Shown here in pieces: positions 23,545 through 34,849 of a DNA stretch of 64,000 nucleotides (position 1 is the stretch's first letter; the number at the start of each line of letters is the position of its first letter). A program made the position numbers and the translations under genes. The DNA comes from Adiantum capillus-veneris (taxonomy: Eukaryota > Streptophyta > Polypodiopsida > Polypodiales > Pteridaceae), in the NCBI GenBank assembly GCA_014529385.2, contig CM043950.1, forward strand, positions 65,242,935 to 65,306,934, written 5' to 3'. The notes beneath the pieces were generated by a model. That model was not told the DNA's origin and searched no databases. It saw only the letters and a list, made by a program, of their open reading frames with translations.

Positions 23545-24262
23545 GACATGTTTATACTTTGTACTCTCCTAAGTAGATGCTTAAAAAAGAGATGAATTAT
23601 ACAAATTATTCGTAGGTTTGTGTTTGATTTAATCCAATCACTCTAGACCTAAGAGTGTAAGTGCATTTACCCTAAATGGATGCATGTTTGATAAAAAGCA
23701 TCAATTTAGAAAATAATATCTACATAAAAATAACAGTGTACACTCTCATTAGTAAATGTGTTTTAAAAATTCAAATTTTCAGAGTATTTTAATCATTAAA
23801 AGAGTAGCATGCGCTCCCATAAATAGATGTGCAAAAAAAAGATTCAATTTAGATATTATTTCTCACATTGAAATAACGGTGTGCACTCTTTTAGATAAAT
23901 GTTTTTGAAAAAGTTAAATTTTGCATAATATTTTACTCATAAAAAAGAAACGTGCACTCTTCTAAATAGATGCGTCACCAAAACATCAATTTAGATACTA
24001 TTTTTGACATTGAAATAACATTGTGTACTCTGCTAAGTAAATGTAAAAAAAAAAGGAATTTCACACAATAGGTCACTCAGTAAAAGAGCAGCGTGTGCAC
24101 TCTCTTAAGTAAACATGTTTTTTAAAAAAATTGAAAATATTTTTCACATTGAAATAACAGTTGTGCACTTTGCTCAGTTAACGTGTTTAAAAAGTTGAAT
24201 TTTACATAATATTTTATGCATTAAAAGAGCGATGTACACTCTCCTAAATAGATGTGTGAAAA
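23545..24262. repeat. ~71-bp satellite, arranged as ~142-bp dimers
   Basis: The marker GTG(T/C)A(C/-)ACTCT or GTGCACTCT occurs at 23736, 23807, 23881, 23952, 24023, 24095, 24173 and 24234, i.e. every 71-74 bases with one 78 and one 61. Two alternating unit types exist: one with GACATTGAAATAACA before the marker, the other with AATATTTTACTCATTAAAAGAG. Degenerate units extend left to about 23555. The array lies upstream of the minus-strand gene starting at 23267. Confidence 0.8.
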
Positions 24263-24269
24263 AGAACAT

Positions 24270-25780
24270 AGTCTTTCTAATATTCTTTCGGCACATAATC
24301 CAAGATAGACCCAGATTCACTTTAAAGAAAAAGTGCAAGATCAAATCTTGTGTGGTAATCATCCTCATGTCACCATTTCTATAAACATTCTCAAACTTAA
24401 TATATTGTCACTATGTTTGATAAATTTATTGGTTTATCGATTTGTGTATGTGTGAGATGTCTTCACAAGAGTGAGTATGTATGTAAATAGGTTCAAGTCT
24501 GAGGTCTAATGAATAGGTGCATCATTATTTGCCACCAGCAAAGAAAAGAGCAGCGTGCACCTTGCGATGTTTATCTTTGCAAAACTTCGTAATCTCAACC
24601 CAGAAGCAGGTTAGCCAATGGTTTCAAGCTTAAAATATTGGCCTTAAACACAAAAATATTAATCAAAAGCATCATATCGGTAGCCTCAATTCCAAAAGTC
24701 ATGGCCTCAAGCATAGGATCAATATTCCTAGGTGAATCCAGGCTAAGTCAAAATTCGCCTTAAAGGAAAGTGAAGGTATAGACCCAAGATGGTCAACTAC
24801 AAAACAACATAATTATTAGCTCCATTAAGGATAGTATTGAATGAATTCCACGACATCTCCACTAACATTGTTAGAAGGTGTAGAGCTTGGTACTATGCTC
24901 TCAAACACAACACATATGAGAATACATCAACAGTTTAAACTATTGAGTTTCTATGATGACTCCAGAGATTAAGGGCATCCATAATGAAACCTAGCACTAA
25001 AACAAGCAGCATATCAAATTACACGGCTTGAACAATACATGAATTAGGTAGTTTATAGGGCATGCACCACCTGGGTTAAAGCTCAAGTGCTCTTTGTTCA
25101 TTGTGGAATTTGTACTTTCAAACACAAGCATCCACTTATGGGCAAGCTTTGATGGCTTCTTGACTCCATCTCCCATTCTAGTTGAGGCTCAATAAAATTG
25201 TCAAGTCAACAACAACTTGAAATTCTTTTCAAATCTTGGAGAAGCAGATTTAAATGGGACAATGTTGTACCATACAAGTAAGTTCAGAAGGTTTTAAGGC
25301 CTTCTTTAATAGAGATGTTCCATTTCTAAGGAGCCCACAATTTAGCTAGAGCTGAAGTCTAAAGTATGTCTGGAAAGTTTGACACACATTCTTTTTGGTG
25401 TATCATCTAGGAGGAGGATTCACCAGGAATTGGGATCTAAGAGTCGGTGGGTCAACAAAATCTTTGATTGTGAATGAGTTGGGAGAGAGTGGATAATGCT
25501 GAAATAAGAAATTAATGGCCTCTAAACACCCTATCAACCATTTTTAGTCACACAGGACCAAAGCAATGTGCGCACTGTTATCGTGCACTCAAAGCTATGT
25601 TCACAACGGGACTGCTAGAACCCACTCACTGCAGACTGAAATGGGCTGCCGAAACTGCTTCCCTGTCATAGTTCTCACTGCATGACTTGCTTTTTGCCGC
25701 TCTTGGACTACGCTACTACATAAGTCGAAGGGTAACCCCACTATGCGGGTGTACCCCTTCCTCTCTCATGGGTCACAGTA
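24270..25780. other. No gene seen
   Basis: About 1.5 kb without a supported ORF, RNA gene or ordered repeat. A phrase like the satellite unit (AGAGCAGCGTGCACCTTGC) recurs near 24550, perhaps a stray copy. Confidence 0.45.
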
Positions 25781-25784
25781 AACT

Positions 25785-25810
25785 CCCCCCCCCCCCCCCC
25801 CCCCCCCCCC
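25785..25810. repeat. C26 homopolymer
   Basis: An uninterrupted run of 26 cytosines, able in principle to form a G-quadruplex on the other strand. Length may be an assembly or polymerase artefact. Confidence 0.9.
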
Positions 25811-25904
25811 TTCCTTGTGGGCCATAATGCGCTTTACTACATTGCATAGCTAGACAATACAATAAAACTTAATACCTGGAGATGGATCATGCAATAAGAT
25901 GCTG

Positions 25905-26060
25905 AGGCATAGAGAGAGAGAGGAAATAGGAGGGTGAGGGAGTAAAAAGAGAGTGAGTTAGGAAGGAGGGATAGGAGCACCATGGAGGCAGACAGAGAGG
26001 AATAGGAGGATGAGGAAGGAAGAAGAGTATGAGGGAGGGAGGAAGGACAAGAGCACCACC

Positions 26061-26117
<57 letters not shown>

Positions 26118-26250
26118 GGGGGGGGGATAGGAGAATGAGGGACGAAGGAAAGGAGCACCGCCAAAGCAAAGAGAGAGGGAATAGGAGGATGAGGGAGGAA
26201 GAAGAGTATGAGGGAGGGAGAAAGGACATGAGTACCACATAGAAGGAAAA
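25905..26250. repeat. Homopurine minisatellite with (GA)n and G11
   Basis: About 345 bases almost entirely of A and G on the plus strand. Units contain AATAGGAGGATGAGGGAGG and GGAGCACC(A/G)CC, the latter at about 25975, 26050, 26152 and 26228. A (GA)n tract fills about 26066-26114 and a G11 run 26116-26126. The Ser/Leu-rich antisense frames are by-products. Confidence 0.85.
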
Positions 26251-26259
26251 CAGGTGGAG

Positions 26260-27142
26260 TTAATGAGTAGGTAGGACAAGCTAGGTTTTTGAAGGTTTTT
26301 TAATGTTTTCAAAGTCTTTTAATGAACTCTAGCTCTATTTTTAACTTTAAAAGTCAACTTTGAAGGTGGAACTACAATAAATCTAGGCTTTTTTAGCACT
26401 AAAGGAAATGTGTTTAGTGAGGGACATGAAATTTGAATTTATACGTTCTTAGAATATGAATACACTTAACCATGCCATATATAAAATTTAAGCGGTCCTA
26501 TAGATACACTTTTGGTTGCTATTAAATGTGCACTATCAACGGTTAGAAATACATGAGTTGGTGCATTCAAAGTGGACTACATTGAGAGGCACACAGAGAT
26601 CTTTGAGCAGATATCCAATACCTAAAAATGAGTGTCGGTTATGAAATATATTTCTATAAAGTAGAACATAGCACCACTAACATGAAGAAAACAACTTCTG
26701 TGCAGCTACCTTTCTATTTTTGAGTGGTCTAGAAGGACATTGCCCCTTGTAGAATAATAGAGGTGGTTTCATTGCTATGGAGAATCAAAGATAGCACTAT
26801 TACACACTCTCTATAGCTGCAAAATGGAAAGTTATTAGTAATCTCTAATTACTTGCAAAGTTTACTACCATCCAATACAAAGTTTTATCACTACAATTTG
26901 TTCCTCAATATGGAGAGATAACATAAGAAGCATAGTTACCATCCAATATTGATGTTGAGGGAAATCATTATTTCCTTCTGGACTCCTCCTTATCAATAAG
27001 CTATCAGATTATACATTGCCGTAACACAGTTTTTGTGGCCGATAGTGAGATGATAGCTGAACCGTGAGCATGACTATCAATACCAAGGCAGGCACATAAG
27101 CTTCATGTTTTTAGACCTTTTGGATTCTCCTAAACAGGAAAC
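26260..27142. other. No gene seen
   Basis: AT-rich spacer without a supported frame or repeat. Confidence 0.45.
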
Positions 27143-28080
27143 ATGCACTTTCAAGAGGAACAACACTCATTAGTACAAATTGATTATGTAGATGAGAAAA
27201 CACCTAGCTTATCTAACTTTACAAATAATCTTCAAATTGATCTTTCATATGGAATCTTGAAGCAAGATAGTCTAGGTTTTCAGTTTGATTTAGATGGAGA
27301 AGATGAAAAAGGAGAAAGGACGGTCATTCACATGGTACCTTGGATTTTGGAGAATGCAGGTGGAAATCGGCTGAAATATATCTCACAAAATTCAAGTGGT
27401 CCATTCTTTTTTCAAGAGATCCCAAGGGATTACAATGGCAATGTGTGTTTTGAGTTAACCCCTACATATGAAATAATTTAGTAGCATGGAGGGCATGCAG
27501 CAAAAGTATGATGGCCATATGTGGTCACGACCAAGAAAATCCAACATGTCATTGCCATGAAAAGTTAAACTAATCTATTTTCTTGGATCACTTGAGTGTA
27601 AGAATAAGTCTTGTATTTTTTACATGAACAATGCACAACACAATGATAGGTTTTTCCATGATTTCTAGTGTCCCAAGGACTTCCTACTATAAAGGAGAGA
27701 ACTCAAATCAGATGTTTATATTGCAAGAAAGTTGTGCACTATCTAGCAACTTGTCGATGCTCTGTGTATTATATTATTCCTATTGACACTTCAATGACAA
27801 GATTGATGGTTCATCAAGGGGAGCATAAACATGTTGTGGAAGTTGGAACTTTGAGGTCAGCCATTGAGAAACTGAGAAAGCTAATTGGAACTTTCTTGCA
27901 GTAGCAAAAACATTTGAGTGGACCTCATAAATTCCAAATGTTGGTGGCACGGCAACTATTAATGGATTCATTCACAAAGGACCATTAGACACAGTCAATG
28001 AGTTTGAGATATAACTTTTTGGAAGAGCTAATTCCTCTCGTGCAAACCCAAAGGCAATTCTTTAATTGGAGTAATCAAGG
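27143..28080 (+). pseudogene. Fragments of an uncharacterised cysteine-containing protein
   Basis: A 112-codon frame (27143-27481) carries VIHMVPWILENAGG and RLKYISQNSSGPFFF. After a gap, a 78-codon frame (27668-27904) carries a CLYCKKVVHYLATCRC cluster, TRLMVHQGEHKHVVEVG and SAIEKLRKLIG. Beyond its stop the reading continues as SGPHKFQMLVARQLLMDSF across a TAG. The cysteine cluster followed by a HxGxHxH-like stretch suggests a zinc-binding module of a repeat-associated plant protein, but I cannot name the family. Stops between blocks suggest a pseudogene or unmodelled introns. Confidence 0.4.
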
Positions 28081-28848
28081 TTTGTTAAAATAATTGAGCT
28101 TTAATTTTTGTATTTCTTTTGTAGGCTTAAGATCATTGTGGCTTGTGAAAAAAAGTACTTGTAACATTTAATGGTCTAGTAACTTGTGTGTAGCGGAAAA
28201 TAACATAGACATAGTGAGCATTTCACTAGAATAGATTCCTAATGAGCATAGCAAGAGTGCTTGGATGGAGAGAGCAACAAAATCATAACACTTAGTTAGA
28301 TAGGCATGAACAATACTTCAAAAAGATAGAGAAATTAAGCTATTGACAACAATTGAGGACCGGATTTACATGGAGCCGGTCCCCCTCCAAATGGATTTGT
28401 ACTATAGGTTTCCCCCATCAAGGGAGACATTTTACAATAAAATACTTTGTGTTCCTTCAATAACTTGCTGGTGCAACAAAGATAGAAGCTTCAAGCACCA
28501 AGCTCACACTTGTAAAACACAACATCAATTCCCTCACGGTCTCTGACCCAAGACCTCACACACCTTCGAAGATGGTGAGAGCTAGCGGGGTATGAGAGTA
28601 GATCGAAAGGAAGAAGGAGTATTCTTACGAGAAATAAGTATGTCTCCTCACATACTCACTCATAATAGCTTAGCATAGCTTAGTAATGAGTAGGAGATGA
28701 GCATGCATTGGAGCTTGGCTCTTGGTTGGATTTGCATCACGAAGCCAAGAGTTGTTGGTGTAGTCCTCCCTTCTCACAAGCTTGGAGTAGATGATGAGCT
28801 TTCCATTGAAGCTTGAGAAGGAGATAGTCTTCTTTACTCCACACATGA

Positions 28849-28851
<3 letters not shown>

Positions 28852-28882
<31 letters not shown>
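28852..28882. repeat. (GT)n tract at the left edge of the LTR insert
   Basis: Pure GT run, continuing the GAGATTGTGTGT context of the LTR. The other LTR has a short (GT)n here with no insert. Confidence 0.95.
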
Positions 28883-28884
<2 letters not shown>

Positions 28885-30229
28885 CTATTTAATCTTAGAT
28901 AATAAGACATATTAAACTTTTACATTCAAAAGACAGTTGGCAATGGAACAAAGAATAGCTAAGTACATAAACAACTCAATATTAGAATTATCTAAGTACA
29001 ATGTTTGTAGGGAAGAGGTCCCCTTCCAGTATACAGATAGTAAAAGAACTTCCCAAATCATAAGTGAGTATTCCATCCAGTGTAGGTCAGCTTTGCCAAA
29101 GTCAAAAAAACCTTCTAAGATAAGATAGAGTCCTTATCTGCATCCATCCAAACAAGACAACAGATATGTTAGCCTTGGATGTGTTTTACAGGTATCAATG
29201 GACTATACCAGTTGTTATCCATGTCCATCTTACAAACTTTTTTTTACTTTAACAAGCTTAGTCTAAAGTAATTTATGTGTAAAAAATGTTCTTCTTCTCT
29301 CTTTTCTATATATACCCAAGTTTCTAGCAAAAAATATTATTCTAATTAGAAGGCCACCACCCCTTCTAATCCAAGTGTCTTAATCCCCATCAAAATATCT
29401 TTCAAGATTAATAAAAGTCCACCATATCAATCTATAAAAGAAGCTTATAGAAAATTCCATTTATAGTTCAAAAAAGTATCAAGCTTGTTTATGTTTGTTT
29501 AGGTCAAATAAAGTTTATGCTCATCATGGTACATGGAATCCAAAACTTCCATTAGTTTGTATATCACTTACCTTATATATCTCTTAGCATACCAAGTGGC
29601 AAGGAGCCCTTGCAGTATTAAGCTAGTCCTCATTTCAAACCATGAAGTTTAGACGGCAGTACTTCTGTTGCATTCACTTGGCGGGTGTAAAATCTTAAAC
29701 AATAATCAAGTTTTGTTGCACCTGCTGCTTAATAACAACTTTTTTATACTAAGGAACCTCTACCAATTGAGGTAAGTATACACTGGGGGACCTTTTTCCC
29801 AGCTACAATGCAGTCATAAACAAGGTGGAATGCATCACATGAGAGAGTAGACCTGTGTATTAAAAGCGGTGAGTTTCATGCTTCAATGTCAAGACACAAC
29901 AAATTTTACACTAGTCACAGTAACAACCAAGCAAAGCTAAGTGAGGGCCTGAGAAGTGCCCTCACCTCTTTATATAGAGGAAGGATGGAGTCGGCCCGCC
30001 ATATCCTGGTTTATGAGTACAATTTCCATGAGTGAACATACAGCATTACATGATGGTGAGGCCGCCTACGTTTTGCAGAGAGAGCCACTGTGCCATCACG
30101 GCAAGTAGATGGTAATAGGGTATTAAAAACCCTTTAGGTGAAAACCCTATGTGTAGATAATAGATACGGGCTTTTAGTCCCATGGTGAGGTGGTGAAAAA
30201 AACCCAAAACAATATAACTTAAGTACCAC

Positions 30230-30230
<1 letters not shown>
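28883..30230. mobile_element. Unidentified 1.35-kb insertion in the LTR
   Basis: Present in this LTR copy and absent from the 34.6-kb copy, where the flanking sequences are joined by a short (GT)n. It holds no long ORF. It contains TTTATATAGAGG at about 29972, a possible TATA box. No terminal repeats or target duplication could be identified because both edges merge into GT tracts. Confidence 0.55.

Positions 30231-30305
<75 letters not shown>
30231..30305. repeat. (GT)n microsatellite at the right edge of the LTR insert
   Basis: Pure GT tract of about 75 bases followed by the LTR phrase AGATAATGCCTTGC. The poly-His/Thr frames across it are not genes. Confidence 0.95.
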
Positions 30306-30307
<2 letters not shown>

Positions 30308-30444
30308 ATAATGCCTTGCAAAAATCAGCCCCCCCTCTCTCTCTTGGTCGACCTCTCTTGCTAATTGCACATGTTGGCATCCTATTGGACCCTCCAAAGC
30401 TTAGCCAATGACAATTAAGAAGCATAAGTGATAGCCTTGTGACA

Positions 30445-30480
30445 TGTGTCCCCCTTTCCCCTTTTGACAAGCTCTACTTG
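30445..30480 (-). promoter_or_regulatory. Polypurine tract next to the chromovirus 3' LTR
   Basis: On the minus strand the sequence before the LTR start reads AAAAGGGGAAAGGGGGA then CACA, a classic purine tract for plus-strand priming. A similar tract also follows the other LTR copy at about 34829-34849, which blurs the boundary. Confidence 0.5.
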
Positions 30481-30609
30481 GTGTTTGGAAGACATCGTCT
30501 CCGCAAACTTGATCCTAAGCATGCATACTTCTTAACATTTGTGCACAAGAAAGAAGAAGAGAGTCTTATAAGACAAAAAATTTGTTCATTTTAAACATTT
30601 TTACATTTT

Positions 30610-30940
30610 CTTACTGTAGGGAAGCATTGTAAGCATTGACAAGGCTTAGGTTATCCTTTGGTTGTATGCCTTGCATCCATCTAGCATCTTCAAAAGGATT
30701 GTTCTTAAACTTAATAAGATACCGTCGGATAATCTTACCGCCTCTCAATACCTTGTCTTCATGTCAGAGAATGGACTTGGGTTGCAACACCTCTTCTTGG
30801 TCCTCAATCTCCGGTGGGTCTTCAATAGTTGGTTCTTGAGGTGGCTCTCCTTTGTAAGGTTTTAGTAGGCTCACATAGAAGGCATTGTGTATGAGCCAAT
30901 GACTGAGTAACTTAAGTTGATAGGCCATCTTATTGATTGG
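30610..30940 (-). pseudogene. Integrase C-terminus and chromodomain remnant
   Basis: The minus strand reads MAYQLKLLSHWLIHNAFYVS, then LLKPYKGEPPQEP (the usual integrase tail of chromoviruses), then after an acidic stretch IL-stop-HEDKVLRGGK, IIRRYLIKFKN and PFEDARWM, a chromodomain pattern. One in-frame stop lies between IL and HED (about 30765). It directly follows the truncated RT frame, so RNase H and the integrase core were lost by an internal deletion at about 30945. Confidence 0.7.
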
Positions 30941-30941
30941 C

Positions 30942-31971
30942 CTAAGAATCTGGAGTGCAAAATGGGGTCTTTACAATGTCGTGATCAACTATCCTTATTT
31001 GATGGTAGCCACTTTTTAGGTCAATCCTACTGAAGTAGGTCAACCCTTGTAGCTTATCAAATAGGTCTTCTACCCGTGGAACGAGAAACCTATTCTTGAT
31101 AGTGATCCTATTTAGTGCTCTATAGTCGACACACATACGATATGTGTCGTCTTTCTTTTGCACAAATAACACGGGTGAACAAAATGGAGATGATCTAGGC
31201 CTAATGCCCTTCTCAACTAACTCATGCACTTGCCGCATAATCTCCTCTTGTTGAGCTTGAGAAACTCTATAAGGAGGTTTATTAGGCGCCGAACTTCCTG
31301 GAAGAAATTCAATTGCATGGTCATCATTGCCTTGTTTAGGAGGTAGTTCACAAGGGATGTCGTCAATAAAAACATCTTGAAATCCCTTGAGAAAATTGGA
31401 TAACTCTAATTCCTTGTGATTGTTTATATTTTCTTTTGCTAAAGCATTAGGTTCATTTTGAGAATCTTTAACAAAAATCATGTACATGGAAATAGAGCTC
31501 TTTATTGATTTATTGAAAGCTTGCACATGTACAATGGGCATGGTGTTACCCAACTCCTTAGCATCTATGTACATATCTTTTTCCCTGAACCTAAAGTAGA
31601 TTTTCCTTTCAAGGAATTTAACATTGGCAACCATGCAATCAAACCATGGTGCCCCTAGGATTACATCCTTGTGATGGAGAGGAGAGATAAAGAAGTCCTC
31701 CTTGTCCACATAGCTTTGGACATGGAGCCTCAATTTCCCAATTAAGGGAGTGACTAAGACTTCTTGCCCCTTGAAAGCACCATCGACAGGTAGGACATCT
31801 CCCCATCTCATAGGCTTGGATGCCTAGCTTGGTGGCCAACTCTGTAGATATGAAATTGTGAGTAGAACTAGGGTCAAAGAGAATAAAAGCATCATGTTCT
31901 CTTACTTCTCCCCAAGCATGGCATAGAGGAGATCTTTTGTGGTGAGCATCCTCCTCTTGGATATCGACCAA
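30942..31971 (-). pseudogene. Chromovirus protease and N-terminal RT
   Basis: From 31971: AFILFDPSSTHNFIS, the retropepsin active-site region with D-P-S where D-S-G is usual. A one-base frameshift near 31800 leads to the 289-codon frame 31811-30942. It continues with [13 protein letters not shown] (protease end), then [66 protein letters not shown]. It ends before the YxDD catalytic pair. The protease would cut Gag-Pol and the RT copy element RNA; both are dead here. Confidence 0.8.
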
Positions 31972-32010
31972 GGTACCTCTAGGAGGCTCATTTCATGTAT
32001 TCTTGCGAGG

Positions 32011-33540
32011 TCAAGCACGATAGGCATGCCCTTGCTCCCCACACTTGAAACAATGATTATCTTTAGATAACGCTCAAGCTCTTCAAGAGAGAGTTTATTT
32101 TTGCATTAATAAACTCCCTTCTCCTTAGCTTTGTTGTTGTTGGTGTTTCCTTTAGGAGACTTTTGGACATTGTCCTTCCCCTTGAGCTCATTATTATGGT
32201 CCTTGTTCTCCGTGGGCTTAAGATTTCTCATAGTCCCTTGTTGGAAATCAATTTGTGAAGCGATGTATGACCGCAGATATGGTGTGTGGCCTTTGGGAGT
32301 TGACATACTTCGCCATATCTTCAGTTAAACCCGCACAAAACTGTTGTTTTTGCGCTCCAAAATCCATCTTTTTGAAGATAGTGGCTTTGAGATGTAAGTC
32401 CCAAAACTTGTCTACATATTTGTGAATACATTCGTAGGGAAAGAGCTTCAAGCTTTGCCATTCGGTGTGTACTTTGTTTTTGGCATCGGTAGCCAAAAAC
32501 TGCTTCATGATGGACTCTTAAAGCTTTTCATGTTCGTCGAGCTTCACCATTTGCCAGTAGGCTAGACCACCAGTTCCTGGTAGACTTTTGAAAGTGTATA
32601 GCTACATGGCATAGCATACAGGACTCCATGAAGTCCTCATCTCCAAACGCCACATTGAATTGTTAGATGAAGGGCAAAACTTTGTCTGTAGCACCAAAGG
32701 TGCCATCATAGGTAAGGAAAGAGATGTTATTTCCTCCCTCTTTGAACTTTTTGAGCCTGGACGACCTCTTCCATCCATGCGGCATAGGATTTCCTATGGC
32801 CTCTTTTTTTTGGTGGTTCGAAAGTTGCACCATCACTTGCTTTATAAGAGGAAGAATTTGAGGAGGATGGAGAAGAGGGTGACCTCTTTCTCGCCTTTTT
32901 CTTCCCTTGTTCCTCCTTGTCTGCACCATCACTTTCTTCATAAGAGGAAGAGGATGAAGAAGATGGAGAAGAGATTGACCTCTTTCTTGACTTTTTCTTC
33001 TCTTGTTTTCTATCATCCCTCTTTGAATTATGGTGTGGAGAAGTGTGCAATGGTCTTCTCCATTTAGGGGCTGTTGGAGAGCGTTTTGCTCGCCGTCTTC
33101 GTGGAGCCATCTCCGCCGAGGTGGCAAGAGACTCACTTCTTTCTCACTCATTCAGTGGGAGCTCTACCATTCAAACTTGAATTCTCCTATGGGAAGGAGA
33201 TACATCATAAAACTAGTAGATTTTTGAGCCCTTCGTATGGATCCTCTTCTTCTTCCCTTATCAGAGAGAGGTCTCTTTTGGAAGTCACACAAGGAGGCTT
33301 CCTAGGTACTCTCTCTTCTTGGTGGGGAGTTTGGAGAATCCCATGAGTACGTAGTTGCCGTTGCACTTCACTTTGGAGGGATGGATTGCCCATGGCTTGT
33401 TGAAGCCTAGAAACAAGGTAATTAACAAGCATAGGGGCAAAATCAAAGCTATCAACATTAATTTCACTCTCTTTACTATTGTCATCCATTCTAACAACTT
33501 TTTTAGGTGTAAAATTTTTAAGTGTATTTTGGCACTTCAA
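32011..33540 (-). pseudogene. Chromovirus gag remnant
   Basis: N-terminal part at 33540-33205 (DFAPMLVNYLVSRLQQAMGN), then a highly charged, serine-rich region over 33151-32663 in two overlapping frames, then the Gag core at 32508-32248 (WQSLKLFPYECIHKYVDKFW, FCAGLTEDMAKYV). The zinc knuckle near 32050-32011 reads CFKCGEQGHAYRA followed by TGA at 32011-32013 exactly where the last cysteine should be, so a TGC to TGA change would explain it. Multiple frame changes confirm decay. Confidence 0.7.
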
Positions 33541-33873
33541 GCCCTAGTTGCTACTCCTCTTAACCCCTTTAGAAAAGCACTCAAGCTCCTGTACTTCTGG
33601 CTCGAATATCATTAATTGCAAGGAATAGAAGAGAGGGTCTTTGACCACCAAAATAGTACCGGATCCTGTCAAGCTTCTAATAGCTCATTAGTGGTAAGCT
33701 CTGTAGGACCCATTATTAAGACCATACTCTCGACGGTGATGCCCCGTTATCTGCATGAAGCAGGCACACTGCAAGGCTAAAAAATCCATATTCTACTTAC
33801 TCAATTGCAATTTATAATACCAACCATTTATAGTTAACTTGAGGACCTCTCTTCTTGAGCAAGAAAAGAGAAA

Positions 33874-33891
33874 CCTTGTGCTCTGATACCA
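33874..33891 (-). promoter_or_regulatory. Primer-binding site for initiator tRNA-Met
   Basis: The minus strand reads TGGTATCAGAGCACAAGG starting one base after the LTR end (GTTACA-T-TGG). TGGTATCAGAGC is the standard plant iMet PBS. This fixes the orientation and the inner LTR edge. Confidence 0.9.
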
Positions 33892-33892
33892 A

Positions 33893-34638
33893 TGTAACAC
33901 TAAATGGTCTAGTAACTTGTGTGTAGCGGAAAATAACATAGACATAGTGAGCATTTCATTAGAATAGATTTCTAATGAGCATAGCAAGAGTGCTTGGGTG
34001 GAGAGAGCAACAAAAGCATAACATCTAGTTAGATAGGAATGAACAATACTTAAAAAAGATAGAGAAATTAAGCTATTGACAACAATTGAGGACGGATTTA
34101 CATGGAGCCGGGATCCCCCCTCCAAAAGGCTTTGTACTATAGGTTTCCCCCATCAAGGGAGAAATTTTACAATACAATACTTTGTGTTTCTTCAATAACT
34201 TGCTGGTGAAACAAAGATGGAGGCTTCAAGCACCAAGATCACACTTGTAAAACACAACATCAATTACCTCACAGTCTCAGACCCAAGATCTCACACACCT
34301 TTGAAGATGGTGAGAGCTAGCGGGGTATGAGAGTAGATCGAGAGGAAGAAGAAGTATTCTTACGAGAAAGAAGTATGTCTCCTCACATAATCACTCATAA
34401 TAGCTTAGCATAGCTTAGTAATCAGCATGGTAGAGGAGATGATCATGCATTGCAGCTTGGCTCTTGGTTAGAATTGCATCACAAAGGCAAGAGTTGTTGG
34501 TGTAGGCCTCCCTTCTCACAATCTTGGAGTAGATGATGAGCTTTCCATTAAAGCTTGAGAAGGAGATAGTCTTTTTTACTCCACACTTGAGATTGTGTGT
34601 TTGTGTGTGTGTGTGTGATAATGCCTTGCAAAAATCAG

Positions 34639-34732
<94 letters not shown>

Positions 34733-34828
34733 CGACCCCTCTTGCAAATTGCACATGCTAGCATCCTATTGGACCCTGCAAAGCTTAGCCAATGACAATT
34801 AAGAAGCATAAATAATAGCCTTGTGACA
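33893..34828 (-). repeat. 5' LTR of the chromovirus
   Basis: Homologous to 28160-30444 without the 1.35-kb insert. It starts TGTAACAC on the plus strand and ends near TTGTGACA. It contains a short (GT)n (34594-34617) and a long (CT)n (34640-34729). At 34078-34290 lies the segment homologous to exon 1 of the gene at 23.3 kb. Confidence 0.8.
34640..34729. repeat. (CT)n microsatellite inside the LTR
   Basis: Pure CT tract of about 90 bases. In the other LTR only about 15 bases of CT are present, so it expanded after insertion or shrank in the other copy. Confidence 0.95.
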
Positions 34829-34849
34829 TGTGTCCCCCATTCCCCTTTT

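Larger units (their letters stand above)
28160..30444 (-). repeat. 3' LTR of the chromovirus, split by a 1.35-kb insert
   Basis: Homologous to 33893-34828. The LTR runs 28160-28882, then a foreign segment lies between two (GT)n tracts (28883-30230), then the LTR resumes at 30231-30444 (AATGCCTTGCAAAAATCAGCC, TCCTATTGGACCCT). In minus-strand sense it begins TGTCACAAGG and ends GTTACA. Inside, at 28343-28546, lies the stretch homologous to exon 1 of the gene at 23.3 kb. Confidence 0.75.
28160..34849 (-). mobile_element. Chromovirus-type Ty3/gypsy element, internally deleted
   Basis: Read on the minus strand: 5' LTR (34828-33893), PBS for initiator tRNA-Met, gag (33540-32016), protease and N-terminal RT (31971-30942), an abrupt join to the integrase C-terminus with chromodomain (30940-30610), PPT, and 3' LTR (30444-28160). 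RNase H and most of integrase are missing, and gag and pol are broken by stops and frameshifts, so it cannot move on its own. Chromodomain-bearing Ty3/gypsy elements target particular chromatin; that is family knowledge. The exact outer LTR border is uncertain because both copies share about 20 bases beyond the best TG...CA position. Confidence 0.8.

Noticed and set aside
25837-26312. Ser/Leu-rich frames that look like signal or membrane proteins
   Set aside because: Antisense readings of the homopurine minisatellite; the hydrophobicity comes from CT-rich codons.
30046-30470. Frames with long His-Thr runs
   Set aside because: They are translations of the (GT)n microsatellite in three frames.
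34415-34809. Frames with long Arg-Glu or Ser-Leu runs, also at 6245-6454, 10478-10723, 48246-48461 and 4839-5270
   Set aside because: They cross (GA)n/(CT)n tracts and have no conserved part outside them.
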